Origin: Gloeopeniophorella convolvens
Lineage: Eukaryota > Basidiomycota > Agaricomycetes > Russulales
DNA: 64,000 nucleotides
Direction: 5' to 3'
Assembly: GCA_022496205.1 (NCBI GenBank)
Contig: WTXD01000024.1
Location: 310,001-374,000 of the forward strand
Part shown: one piece after another, positions 34,394-48,320 of the stretch
Numbering within the stretch: position 1 is the first letter of the stretch
Layout: every line of letters starts with the position of its first letter
The notes under the pieces: generated by a model
Told to the model about the DNA's origin: nothing
Databases searched by the model: none
The model's input: the letters and a program-made list of their open reading frames with translations, nothing else
Program-made: the position numbers and the translations under genes

Positions 34394-35170
34394 AGCGACA
34401 TGACCACCCTCTATGGCAATGCGACAATGCCCCCCGCTATGTCGGTCAGCTCACAGTACACAGCTTCGTGCTACATGCTGTGGTGCATTGGCCACGTTGG
34501 GTACAGTATTGTAGTGCAGTGGAATGTGTCGGGACTCAAAAGGCATAATTTGGAATGACATTGAACGAAATCAGTAGGTCAACCCAGGTTAGCGAGTACA
34601 TGCTGGGCGTCAGGCAGCCACAAAGCACCGGATCGCACCAAAATCGAGCCGAGGAAAGCATTGTTACTGCAAAGACGTGCAGGACGCAAAACGATACAAC
34701 ACGAATGAACGCGGGTCTGGCATCCGTTCCCATCCAATTATGTAATTTCAGTCACACGATCATCTTATCCGCATTTCGGCAGTCAGGCTGCCACCACTAT
34801 TCCAATTTCCCAATCCCAACCATCCTTATCCAATTTCGTTCCCCGGGATTTTGACTGGGTCTAAGCTTTCACTGCATCTTCAATGTCTGACGGGCTTGCA
34901 CTGATGGTGGCAGCATTACAGTATTTGTGTCAAGGCGATCACTTGGCTTGAGCTCGAGGTCTGCGTCGCATATCTTCGCGTCCACTTCAGTACAGTCCAA
35001 TGCTAGATTCGGGGTTTATCATAATAATCCCTGTAGGCTACACTAACCGTTGGCAGTCGCCCCATATTACCAGACATGAGTCCGGGCGTAATGGACTACG
35101 CACCACACCCGTGCACCCTCAGATCACGACCAGCGACTCCAGACAAGGATAGGGCGCATCTGAAAGCTGA

Positions 35171-35231
35171 GTAGGTTGTCTACGACTACTCTACGACAGC
35201 TTTGACGACTTTGACGACTTTGACAACCTAC
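35171..35231. repeat. 10-bp perfect inverted repeat with a 9-bp tandem repeat in the loop
   Basis: GTAGGTTGTC (35171-35180) and GACAACCTAC (35222-35231) are exact reverse complements. The loop holds about three units of TTTGACGAC. It could fold as a hairpin; no function is evident. Confidence 0.65.
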
Positions 35232-35780
35232 AGGCGAGTTAACCGAGTCGGCTACATAAGCGCCAACTGAATTGATTTTTCTATTCAGGAATTGGTTGCA
35301 AGCGCGCACGTCCCACTCGTTTTGCAGATGTAACCTGCATACATGCCCTGCCAAATCGCAGTTGTCACCTGTCCATCGAATCTTTGTCTCAAACCGGCTC
35401 AGCGACTATCGACAGTTTCATCGGAAAATAGAAGACTGGCCGTGCTCCATGCCACTGGTGCGGCTTTGCACGGACAAAACAGGTAACACGACAGCCATGT
35501 TGCTATGAGGCACCTCCAGTGACTGGTCCCGGTCATGACGACTGGTAGCAGCTGAGACGAACACCGTCACCCGAAGGATCCGCTGCTAGGTAAGGTCACG
35601 GCTCGGCTCCATGTATGCCATCTTCCTATTTATCCTTTTTTCTGAGGAGAATCCACTACTGGCATTCCTTTAAATTCGCCAATTGTCGTGAACAACTCCT
35701 CATCCTCTCCCCGCCTCTTGCATTAGGCACCCCACCCTGGACACGAATCCGGAGTGCAATACTAGAATTAAAAAGGCATC

Positions 35781-37751
35781 ATGCGCGTCGCGGTAGTGGG
35801 CTCCGGCGTAACCGGACTTGCTGCAACATGGGTACGTTCGCGTTCGAGGCTGTTCAATCTGAGCGTGTGGCTAAAGCATTCCTTCGCAGATTTTGAACGA
35901 GTACTCAGACCACGAGGTCCACCTGTATGAGGCTACTGACCGTCCCGGTGGCCACGCACATACAGTGCATGCCACTCCTCCAGGGAAGGAGCCTGCTGAT
36001 GTTGATACGTGCGTGGTCAGCTCCCCGTTCGCTGTTCACCATGCTCAGACTACTAGTCTAGTGCTTTCGTGGGTGTTTGGAGTCTTCAGCGATACGCGAC
36101 CTAACCCAGTATAGATCGCATTCAACAAGCCGGCGTACCCGAATTTCTCGAAATTCCTCGAGCTGCACCCTGCTGTCAAGATTCTCACAACATGCGTGAC
36201 GTTCTCGGTCTCGCGCGACGACGATACAACAACGTGGTCCGGTAGCGGGTTGGGCGCCTTGATTCGTCAGCCGCAGCGCCTGTTCAACTTCAGCACGTGG
36301 CGCGTGATGTACGACGTGATGCGGTTCAACGTGTGTGCAGTGAGCGTGCTCACCGAGGAGGAAGATCCCTCGATCGGGGAATACCTCGCACGTGAGGGCT
36401 ATTCAGCACGATTCCGGGACGACTATTTTATTGTGGGCACGCTTTTGTTCTCTCGAGCGATGCGCCCATACTGATTGACGCTTTTGTTGTGCGAATGCCC
36501 CATAACTAGCCTATGGCGGCGGCTGTGTGGAGCACACCGCCAGATGTTTGCGTGGACAACTTCCCAGCGAAGGCACTGATCCGGTACCTGTACAACCATG
36601 ACCTCCTTCGGTTCATATACGACTACAACATCTCCCATATTGGCAAGCCACCGTGGCTTACACTCAAGAACGGCAGGTACGAAGCTACCTCTCCAGCGGT
36701 CCTTGTTTCTAAGCGTAGCTCTACAGCATTAACTATGTTAAAGAGATATTGAACAAGCTACCTAAGGACCGGCTCCACCTCTCGTCGCCTATTGCCTCAG
36801 TGACGTCCGCAGATGACGGGCTGACCCTCGAGTTTGTCTCAGGCGCGCGCGAGACGTTCGACCACGTCATCTTTGCATGCCACTCGGAAGACTCCCTGAA
36901 GCTGCTGGAGGCTGGGAAGTGTGCGACAGCTGAGGAGCGCAAGGTACTTGGCGCCTTCCGGTGGAGCCGGAATGAGGTGTGGTTGCACTCGGACGAGAGT
37001 GTGAGTTCGGCTTCACGCGTGTAGCAGATGCCAACTCTGCGCTGATGCGCCATCACGAATTCCCCACAGCTGATGCCACGCTCGCGGCACACGTGGTCTT
37101 CCTGGAACTATCTGACGAAGTCGGCCGTTGATACCGACGGCGTGAAGCAGGCGAGCAGCCCGGGAGTGTGCTTGTATGTCCTTTCTCCGCCTGCATGCGA
37201 CGTGCGCTCACGCCTCACGCAGGACTTGTGCGCGCCCTCTCCTGTTGTACATTCTGCGCCTGCACAACTGACCGAATCCCCCCGCAGACTGGATGAACCA
37301 CCTGCAGCACCTCGACCCGGAGACCTACGGCCAGCTCCTTGTGACACTCAATCCCTCGTCGCCTCCCGCGGCCAGCGCCGTGCTCGGCCACTATTCCTTC
37401 TCGCACCCCATCATCGACGGCGCGGCCGTGCGCGCCCAGGCCAAGCTTGCGGATTTGAACGCCAGTGCGCTAGGGCCACGGCGTCGCGCATTCGCGGGCG
37501 GGTGGACGCGCTGCGGCTTCCACGAGGACGGCTTCCGCACAGGCATGGGCGCAGCGTGTGCGCTTCCGGACGTACGCCCGCCATTCGCGTTGATGGATGT
37601 GGAAGCGGAGGGCGGCGGGCCCCGCGCAAGCGCAGTGGGGACCACCGTGTTTGGCGCGCTCGAGACACTGCGCGTGCTCCTCGCGACACTCATTGCAGCA
37701 CTACTGCAAGCTGTCAATATTCGTGGAACGGGGGCGAAGAAGGTCGAGTGA
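35781..37751 (+). CDS. FAD/NAD(P)-binding flavin amine-oxidase-like protein (COG2907-like), tandem copy 2
   Basis: The start is ATG 35781 (MRVAVVGSGVTGLAATW); the stop is at 37749-37751. Each motif of copy 1 has a counterpart: YEATDRPGGHAHTV, CVTFSVSRDDDT, SIGEYLAREGYSARFRDDYF, MAAAVWSTPPD, HLSSPIASVTS, FDHVIFACHSEDSLKLL, FRWSRNEVWLHSDES, WNYLTKSAVDTDGVKQ, WMNHLQHL, LGHYSFSHPIIDGAAV and a hydrophobic C-terminal stretch (LRVLLATLIAALLQAV). Exon junctions fall in the same places, so this is a gene duplication with protein divergence, not a processed copy. No lesion is seen. Function is as for copy 1; divergence in the substrate-facing half could mean a changed substrate, but that is a guess. 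Confidence 0.8.
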
Positions 37752-37867
37752 GGGTAGAGGTAATAGAGAAACCGGTGGCCGTTCAACACCGGCACCAGTG
37801 ATATGGAATAATGACTCGTGTTCAATTTCGCGCATAATATCCGAACTTCGTTTTTCATTGTCGTGCT

Positions 37868-38113
37868 TCCGGCGCGGGCGAAACATTCGACCATCTGGCG
37901 GCTGCGCGACGCCCGGGGAGGAGCGCGAGGTACTCTGTGCGTTCTCGTGGGACCCGAGCGAGGTCTGAACAGTGCACACAGGCTGTGGACACGGCGCGCA
38001 AAGAACCCCGTGCGAGCCCGCTGAGCGCGTTTGTGTTCACGGTGCTCATGGCGCTCGAGATCCTGTTCGGGGTGTGCGCGTGGCTCGGGGACCATGTGGG
38101 GGTGACACCCTAG
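37868..38113 (+). pseudogene. Relic of a third COG2907-like flavoenzyme copy
   Basis: Directly downstream of copy 2, SGAGETFDH is followed in a shifted frame by GGCATPGEEREVLCAFSWD, then SEV and a stop. These match the SGARETYDH and GGSATPEERETLGAF region of copy 1. About 50 bp later comes LSAFVFTVLMALEILFGVCA, like the hydrophobic C-terminus of copies 1 and 2, with a stop at 38111-38113. The rest of the gene is missing. This is a badly truncated duplicate. Confidence 0.65.
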
Positions 38114-38521
38114 GATCTAAACTTTATTTCTTCGGGGTCCGCTTGACAGGTAGGGAGAAGGGAAATGAAAATGTTTCTGAACCGTACACCATGTATATAA
38201 CAGCTAAACCCAAAACAATAGACGCAATATGTTTTGCAACAGGCATCGGGGTTGTGTGCCAGTGCGTGAACGCTTGAACCCCCATTTGGAAGAATTTGTT
38301 CAATTCGACGACGAGTAGTGGTGCAGAGAAGGCTGCGCGACGTCCATGATAGGCGAGTGAACCATTTGCAATTTGAAGGAGCTCGCTGACACGCGTCGCC
38401 CCATTGTTATAGAGAATGCCAGATAGATAGGGTTGTGTGAAATGTAGTACATCATCTACAAGGAATACCACAGCACCACGCTCGGTGGCGCCGCCGGGGT
38501 GGGGGGCGCCGCAGCAGCAAG

Positions 38522-40372
38522 TCATAGTTTGCTCTTCGCGAACTGGGCCTCTGTGACGCCCTTGCCCATCGCAGCGGTCGACGAGACGCCGCCAGTGACG
38601 GTCTTCATGAGGTTGTCGACGTAGTCTGCGCCACTCCACTATGTCCCCGTCAGCCAAAGCGCCGCCGCACAAAAAAAAGGAGGCAGGCGAACCTTTTGAT
38701 GCGTAAGCATGTCCGTGCCGAGCTCGCGCTCCTTGCGCTGGATCAGCTCCACGTACGCCTTCATGCCCTCCGTCGCGAACGACCTGGCGAACAGGTCCGA
38801 GATGTACCCGTTCGAGTGCAGCCCGCCGAGCGTGATGAACTGCCACACAAAGCCGAGCTTGCCAAGCTGCCACACGTAGTCGCGCATCTCGTGGTCGCCC
38901 AGCCCCGCTGCGTCCCAGTTGAAGCTCGGGCTGAGGTTGTACGCGAGCCACTGCTCCGGGTACGCCGCGTGCACGCCCTCCGCAAACTCGCGCGCCTGCG
39001 CGAGGATTGGGCTCTTCGTCTCCATCCACAGCAGGTCCGCGTACGGCGCGAACGCGATCGCGCGGTTGACCGCGCACTGCGTGCCGCCCTGGTAGCGGTA
39101 GTAGCCCTCGACCGTGCGCGGCGCGTCCCAGTCCCAGAACGGCGCGGCGCGCAGCCCAAACTCGCGCTGCGCGATTGCGAGCGCGTCCGCGCGGGGTACG
39201 TGTGCGACGCGCTCGGCGAGGCGCGACAGCGTGGCGGAGTCGGAGGTACCCTGAGCGCGCAGGGCGTCCGCCAGCGCGTCGCTGTAGAGCTTGAGCCCCG
39301 CCTGCGCGAGCCACTCGTCCTCGGCGGTTTGTAAAGCGTCGCCCGTTGCGCCGCGCGTCGTTGCATCGCGCATGACGTCGACGAGCGGGCGCGCCGAGGG
39401 GTTTGTCGAGCCGAGGATGAACGCGTGGTCACGCGCGTCGACATTGGTCGTGATGAGCGTTGCGGCCTCCGAGTCGGTGCGCGCGACGACGAGACACTCG
39501 ACGCCCATGATGTCGAACTGCAGGCGCAGCGCGACGAGGCGGTTGATGTGCTCCTGGATCGGCACAAGCACTTTGCCCGCCATGTGCCCGCATTTCTTCG
39601 TGCCTGGCGCTTGGTCCTCAATATGGATGCCCGCCGCGCCCTTCTCGACGAAGAGCTTGGCGAGCTTCATGGTGGCGGTAAGACCGCCATGGCCTGTGTC
39701 GGCGTCCGCGATGATCGGGCGGAGATAGTCGATCACGGGTGTAGACGCGAGCTCGGCATCGCTGAAGTGTGAGCGCTCCTCGCGCTGTTTGCGGTCGTGG
39801 AAGAGCTGTGCGGTGAAGAGGTGCTCAACCTTGTTCGGGACGGTGTTGTAGGGATAGTCTGCGGAGATAGGGGTCAATTCTGTTCAGAGCGGATATAACT
39901 CTTGCACCCGCGTACCTGCAAGATCGGGGCCTGGCTCATGTGTGCTTGATGCTGTGCTCGACGACTGCCAACCGGATACGTAGACGGTCTCAAGGTATTT
40001 CGCCATCTGAGTGACCTGCACAGGGTCAAGCCTGTATGACACACAGTGTTCAGTGATCTTCCAGATACGACCCGGTGTGGGCGACGTACGCTCCATAGGT
40101 GTGTGAGGGTGTGCGGCGCTTGAAGTGCTCGTTGAAGAGCGCAAACGCCTTCTTGCCGAGGACGTTGGCAGGATATGATATCGGGAGGGTGCCACGCTTC
40201 GAGACGACGTCCGCGGCGGTGTATGGCCGCTTGACCTTTGCAAAGCGGGGGCTCTAGGGAAGATCGGGTCAGTACCGGTACTGCACGATCAGGCTGATAC
40301 CACACCACGAACCTTCCACCAGCGCTCGACCTCAGCGACCTCGGCACGGAATGCAGCTCGTTCGTTGGACAT
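38522..40372 (-). CDS. ICL1: Isocitrate lyase, peroxisomal (glyoxylate cycle)
   Basis: It splits isocitrate into succinate and glyoxylate, allowing growth on acetate, ethanol and fatty acids. Exon 1 is 40313-40372 ([20 protein letters not shown]). The next exons give [20 protein letters not shown] and [11 protein letters not shown]. The large exon holds [18 protein letters not shown] and the catalytic signature [14 protein letters not shown], then ARTDSEAA and [12 protein letters not shown]. The last exon, joined after THQK, ends FAKSKL at 38522-38524. SKL is a type 1 peroxisomal targeting signal, so the enzyme should sit in peroxisomes. KKCGH is the isocitrate lyase form, favouring it over 2-methylisocitrate lyase, though paralogues of the two are close. 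Confidence 0.92.
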
Positions 40373-41052
40373 AGTAGGTGATTGATGGGGGGTTGTGGGT
40401 GTACAAGGAAAAGCCAAGGGCCATGTTGAATTGCTTAAGTTCCGCGGGAGAGGAGGAGCGCCTCCGGAAATGGAAAGCGGAATACGTGCATGTGATAACC
40501 CCGCATTCCGATTTCGCAATCACCTTGGCCCGCCCCCTTCAAACGCGGCTCCCCGCCGCCAGCGCACGGCAGCGCTGGCCGTCTGGGCTCGACGTTGTGC
40601 CCGCGTTGGGTCCCTGCAAATGCCGCAGTTAGCACCCTCGCACGCACCTGCGCGCTTTATCTCCGTCGCGCGAGCACCGTCACCGCCCGGCCAAGGCCAA
40701 GATCACGCACGGGCGCACGCCCGGGCAACGGCAATGCAAATGGCCTCTATAACCCGGCGCTACGCGAATGACATCACAGATGGCATGTGCGATGTGCCTT
40801 CCTTGGGTCCACTGACCTGAGGCCCGACACTGCACAGCGTCCACTCTGCCCCGCCTCGGCACTTCTGCCGCTGCATGTCCCGGACGCCGCTTCTATCCCA
40901 TTATCATGCGGAGCCGCCCGCCCGCACTGCGCACCGTGCGGCGTACCGTGACGGCCGTCCGCCATCTAGCCGTCTATTCTAGATTCGATGCACTCTAGAA
41001 CCGGGTGCCCCCGCCGCACCTCGACTGTGCGAGGCCCAGGCGCGCGCCGCCA
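40373..41052. other. Intergenic, ICL1 promoter and ALG7 3' side
   Basis: 680 bp lie between the ICL1 start and the ALG7 stop. Repeated CGCACG/CGCACC patches occur around 40560-40720. No gene is recognised. Confidence 0.5.
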
Positions 41053-42832
41053 CTACCGGCGATCACCGTCGTAGACGAGATACGCCAGCCCGTAGCGCAC
41101 CGCGAACGCGACGACGCTTCCTGCGACCTGTGCACCCGACGTCAGCTTCCTTGGGGCTCCATGTGACGCAGCGTGAAACATCACCTGCACGCCTATGAGC
41201 GTCTGCGTGAGGTGCTTCTCGCGCATCGGGCCCAGGCGTACGAGCAGCGTATTCAGAAGCGTCAGGTTCGTCGCCTCGAGAATCGTCCCGTCGGGGAGGG
41301 CCGTGAGCTCCGTGCAGCCGAGCGCCGCAAGCAGCCGCAAAACTATTGCGGAAAGCCGCGATGGCCGCTTGAGAAACTGTGCCTTTGACGGATGCAGGAG
41401 GTGCGTTTCTGAGTCAAAGCTGCCGCGCCGCCTCGCAGTGAGTATATGCGCGGGAGGTGGAGATTAGGCGGGAGGGCCGCACCGGGGGACGCGGTGTCGC
41501 GGGCACGGCACGAGCCCGAAGAGTTGCGGGCAGGAGAGGATAAAGTTGAAGACTTGTGGGAGGAAGAAGAGGAGCAGTGTTTTGGAAAAGTGCGCCTGGA
41601 TGCCGACGACGGCGAATGCCATGCCGGTAACGTAGCAGAGCGTGTCGCCTGGGAATGCACGTGCGGGGTACCTGCGCACGCGCACCAAACGTGTCAATAC
41701 TCACGCGGATCCTGACGCGGTGGGTGGACCCACCAGTTGTGGTACAGGAAGCCGAGGCAGACGCCGACCAGCGGAAGCATAAAATACAGGCTGAACAGGT
41801 GACGTTCAACCAGCTCCGTGCTTCCATATGCCATCCCCGCGCTGTACACGCCCCCGACTTCGACCTCTGACCGACTACCGAGAAGGTGCAGAGGGATGCG
41901 GAAGTCGGCTGGCCATGGAAGGTATAGCAGGTCGTTGAGGATGACCGAGAGCGCAATTACGACCGCCTGCGAGGTCTCGGAACCATTGATACCAGCGAGG
42001 ATGTTGATGCTGTTTGTTGAGAAAGTAGAAAGGAGTGACATGTACAGGTAATAAAGAGGACCTGTGTCGGCACCCATTAGCGCATACATGGGCACGAAGT
42101 ATACAAAGAGCTACCAAGATTGAGCAAGGAGCCGAAGATTGGTCGAAATGGGATAGGCACGACGATATGAGTGTTGCCGTTGTCGGCATAGTAAACCATC
42201 AACAATGGGATGGACGCAATGATGGGAATGGGGATCTTGTGTCTCCAGCGGATGTCAAAGATGTCGTCCAGGAAGCCGAGCATCGTAGCAATGAGCAGCG
42301 AGAGGAGTGAGGAGAGGTAGACAGCGAGCTTCACCGACGTGAGTACGCATACATGCAGGTAACAGGAATGGCAACGCACCTGGTAATGGGGGAAGGCATT
42401 GATGACGATGCCTTCGCGTACCGTGTACTGGGCATGCGAGCTGTTCACAGTGATCGGGGAAAACGCGAACGGGATAAATAGTATTAAAAGGAGAATATAG
42501 ACAGATGCGCAAACGAGCCCCAGGCTCTCGGGTCTGCGCGCCGGCGTCAGCGACGGGGACTATGATGCAACTCGGACAACGCACATGGGTGTGCTGTAGG
42601 TCTTGAGCAGGTCACGGCCCTTCAGATTGGCCTTGACGAACGTGGGCCCGAGGGCCGGAACGAGGTAGACAGTCGCGAGGAGCGCGAAGATGGAAAAGCC
42701 GAAGGAGACGTAGAGCGCCGGGAGCTGCGGGGTCGGCGCGACGAGCGGACGGACGACGAACCAGGCGGCGACGGGGACGAGCGAGGCGAGCAGCACCGAC
42801 GGCAGGCGCCGCGCAGGGAGCGAGTCCGACAT
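41053..42832 (-). CDS. ALG7: UDP-GlcNAc:dolichyl-phosphate GlcNAc-1-phosphate transferase (Alg7/GPT)
   Basis: This is the first enzyme of N-glycan precursor assembly in the ER membrane. It transfers GlcNAc-1-P to dolichol phosphate and is the tunicamycin target. The start is ATG 42832 ([15 protein letters not shown]); the stop TAG is at 41053. Many hydrophobic helices occur. Family signatures include [29 protein letters not shown] (the aspartate-rich Mg site), [15 protein letters not shown] and [17 protein letters not shown] followed by [13 protein letters not shown] and [11 protein letters not shown]. About seven introns interrupt it. It starts 159 bp from the divergent SET-TAD3 gene and probably shares a promoter with it. 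Confidence 0.92.
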
Positions 42833-42991
42833 TCAGAGAACGGGCAAGGAGTTAGTGGTGGTCAGTTGAAGGCAAAGACATGCACGTTGAAGCGAAGAGA
42901 TTATTTATGGCGAGTACGGAAGTCGGAATCAGACTCGGCGACGTGGAGGGTGTTGTGGGCGGTGCGGACACGCGCTCGACGCGGCCTACAT
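42833..42991. promoter_or_regulatory. Shared bidirectional promoter of ALG7 and SET-TAD3
   Basis: Only 159 bp separate the two divergent start codons. Both promoters and both leaders must fit here. No clear TATA box is seen. Confidence 0.5.
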
Positions 42992-44803
42992 ATGCCCGAT
43001 CTCCACGACGCACACGCTTCGTCTTCGCTAAGACCAGCGCCAACCGCGCCTGATCACCTCAACACCACAGGATGTAGCATAAAATACGCGCAGGGCAACG
43101 GACGGAGGGTCTACGGTGCGTCAGGCCCGTGTCGTCGTCCGCAGGGTTCGGTCTCATGGTCGTTTCGTCTCGTTTGCAGCGTCTAGGGCTATTCCTGGGC
43201 AGACGTTGCTCGAAATCAGCCCTGTGCTGCTGTTCTCTGTAGAGGAGTACGAGGCACACGGCCGCCATACTGTGCTCGACCACTACACGCTCAAGTGGAG
43301 AGATGGGCGGATGGCCCTCGCCCTTGGCCTCGGTGCGCTCGAGCGTCTGTCTGCACATTGACTCGCCACCTGATAGTCACACCATTCCTCCAGGCTCCCT
43401 GTTCAATCACTCCGATGCACCGAACGTAACCTATACTATTGATGCGTCTACGGAGTCTGTCCGATACACAACGACGCGTGCTGTCGAGCCCAACGAGGAG
43501 CTCTGTATCCATCACCCGGGGCCCAACCTCTGGCCCGAGCCCGTCGGCGCGTCCCAGCACGCTCCTACAGAGGTCGTCGCCGGAAACGGCTGCGGCGGCC
43601 TTTCCACCGTCACATCCGAAACATCGAGCCCTGCGCCCGAAATATACCCCGACGGAAACGAGATCGTCCCAGAGGAAGATCTCCCATTCACCCGCGTCAA
43701 GCTCACGCCCGACGAAGATGACGAAGACACCCCCGAGACCATCCGCACAGGTGCGCACGCCCCCCGCCTCTCCGCGCGTCGCCTGACGCCCAATGCCAGT
43801 CCAGGCGTGGGCCGTCGACATCCCCGACCCGCGACACACAACCACAGCCCTAACGTACGCGGCCCCACCCCCTCCTCCCCACTCTCCCACTAACCCAACC
43901 CACCTTCCCCCGCACGCAGATGGCTCAAATCCTCCGGCCTCGACACGCCGACGCTCGCGCACCTCAAGCGCGTGCGCAAGTCCCCGCACGGCACGCACTC
44001 GACGCTCCTGCTGACCGCCGCGCCGCACGCGCCGGCGCTCCCGCCCGCGCTCGACCTCGCGCCGCCGTACGCGCTGCGCGTGCCCCGCAGCGCCGCGCTC
44101 ACGCCCGCGTCGCTCGCGCTCAAGAACGCGCTCTGGCCGACCGTCTACGCGCCGCGGCGGAAGGGCGAGCCGGAGGAGTGGGCCCGCGCACGTGCGCGCT
44201 GGGCGTGCGCGGCGATGGCGCGCGTCGTGGCCGAGGGGCGCGCTGCAGCTGCCACGGGCGAGGTGCGTCCTGGGCGGTCGCTGTGCGCGCGCAGCCCCCG
44301 CTGACACGCGTTCCCCGTTGCAGCTCCCGATCGCGTCGTACGTCCCCGCGCCGCCAGAAGACCCCAGCGCGCCGTCCTACCTCGCGCGCGACACGCGCGT
44401 CTCCGCCTCGCACCCGCTCCGGCACTCCGTCCTGAACGTCGTGCGCGCGCTCGCCGACTCGACTACGTCTGCCTCTACGTCTGCCTCCTCGCTCCCTGTC
44501 TCGCCGAGTCCGAGTCCTAGCCCGGGCGCGCCAACGAAGAGCGGGCAGCACTACCTGCTGACCTCGCGCACGCTCTTCACGACGCACGAGCCGTGCCTGA
44601 TGTGCGCGATGGCGCTGCTGCACTCGCGCGTCAAGGAAGTCTTCTTCCTCGTCCCGCGCCCGCGCACGGGCGGGTGCGGCGGCGCGGCGTGCGTGCCGAA
44701 GCTCGAGGGCGTCAACCACCGGTTCGCGATCGCGCGGTGGAAGGCCGGCGCGGGGGGTGTCGGCGCGGATGGGCTGGACGTCGACGAGCACGTGGACGCC
44801 TAA
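42992..44803 (+). CDS. TAD3: SET domain fused to Tad3, the non-catalytic subunit of tRNA adenosine-34 deaminase
   Basis: Exons are 42992-43115, 43180-43332, 43394-43750, about 43800-43856, and onward to TAA at 44801-44803. The N-terminal SET part shows VYASRAIPGQTLLEISPVLL, EYEAHGRHTVLDHYTLKW and the NHS motif in SLFNHSDAPNV. The usual catalytic YG after EELCI reads HHPG instead, so methylation is doubtful. Exon 3 continues without a stop into Tad3 sequence: LPFTRVKLTPDE, VQAWAVDIPDPRH, LAHLKRVRKSPHG, HPLRHSVLNVV, LTSRTLFTTHEPCLMCAMAL and EGVNHRFAIARW. The zinc ligands His and PCxxC are kept, with Val where active deaminases have Glu, as expected for Tad3. Tad2-Tad3 makes inosine at the tRNA wobble position. 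ALG7 lies divergently 159 bp away. Confidence 0.82.
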
Positions 44804-45169
44804 GCCGCCTACACAGCGACCGGCCACGGGCATCTAGATGTGCTGTTCGATTAGAATTCTCTGTAAAAGGGCGGCGAATCAAGGTCGAGAAGGCCTTGCT
44901 TATATGTAGCAGAGCTCAGGCGATGCGGGAGGATCACAAAATGTAGCCCTCAATTGTTGTTGGTTGTATCTGAAAGACACTTCTAATGTCCCTCTATGGA
45001 AGTACAGACGGGAACGGCTATAAGTTAGGTAGTCTATGGGGCACAGCGAGGCGACGTGCAAAGCGAGAGATAAAAGATGCGGCATAGGTCGTGGCACATA
45101 CTAGGTGATCATGATTCATAGCAGCAAGAGTCAAGTAAGTAACAGGTAGATGTCCCGATCGCCGTGCGC
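44804..45169. other. Convergent 3' intergenic stretch
   Basis: AT-rich sequence between the ends of TAD3 and the malic enzyme gene. No gene is seen. Confidence 0.5.
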
Positions 45170-47440
<2,271 letters not shown>

Positions 47441-48320
47441 CACGCTAGACTCGAAGTAAACAGAAAGGAAAAGGAGAAAGAGGAGTCTCAAAAGAACTGA
47501 GTGGGGAGTGGAGGACGAGGAGGAGACAAGGCGGCACAAACGTGCTCCGGGGTCTTATATGCAATTTACGGAAGCGAAGCGAGCGATGGGTTGGGGCTGC
47601 TGGAACTGGGGAGGAAAGGAAATGGGGTGTAGTCAGCGCGCGGCATCCGTTCACACCGAAACTCAATGTGTGGGCCCGAATAATCCCTGCGTGATGTCCT
47701 GCCCCAATCAGACGGGTCGAGGCCATGTTTAGTGCACCCCTCGTTTGACCCCGAAGCGTCGTACGACGACCCACGCACAGCGTAACCATTGTTTGCGAAC
47801 CTGAAAGTCCGTGAGATTGCGTAAATGCGCGCCGATTAACTTGCTTCCGTACCGGTTTTGGACCCAATGGGGCGCGGCACAGGCGCCACCCGCGTTTCGC
47901 CGGGACTCGGGCGCCCGCAATTCGCAGTGGGATAAGGCGCGCACGGAATGCCGGCGGCGCCAGCGACGGAGCAGCGGGCGATCGCATGAGCATTCGAACA
48001 GGATGCATGCGCCCGGGGGCGCAACCACGGCGCATCCGAAACCCGGATGGCACCAATATACGAGGAACTGCATACTATTCGCAAAGAAAAGAGACATCTA
48101 GGCACGGGAACGAGCCAGTATGGCAGCACCGTAAGCCTTCTCTGGCGTGCATGCAAGAGGCCCTGCGAAACGAGAAAGCGATGCAATTAGCACACTGGTC
48201 CAGGCTCCCAACCACGCAAATGCACACATACCCAAGCCGCTGATTCAGGCTAACCGCTGCCCCCGAGCCCGCTCCCTGATCACACTGCAACCGCCCCGCC
48301 TCAGCCCCCCGCGCCCCAGC
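47441..48320. other. Intergenic, no gene seen
   Basis: This is the upstream region of the malic enzyme gene, with a purine-rich GAGGACGAGGAGGAG patch near 47510. Longer minus-strand frames here have no family resemblance. Confidence 0.45.

Larger units (their letters stand above)
33417..35780. other. Spacer between the flavoenzyme copies
   Basis: The left half (33480-34560) is GC-rich and Ala/Arg/His-rich in several frames, with a triplet run near 34368. A 287-codon minus-strand frame ending at 33479 has no recognisable domain. The right half is AT-richer. It holds a small hairpin (35171-35231) and no coding signal. Confidence 0.45.
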
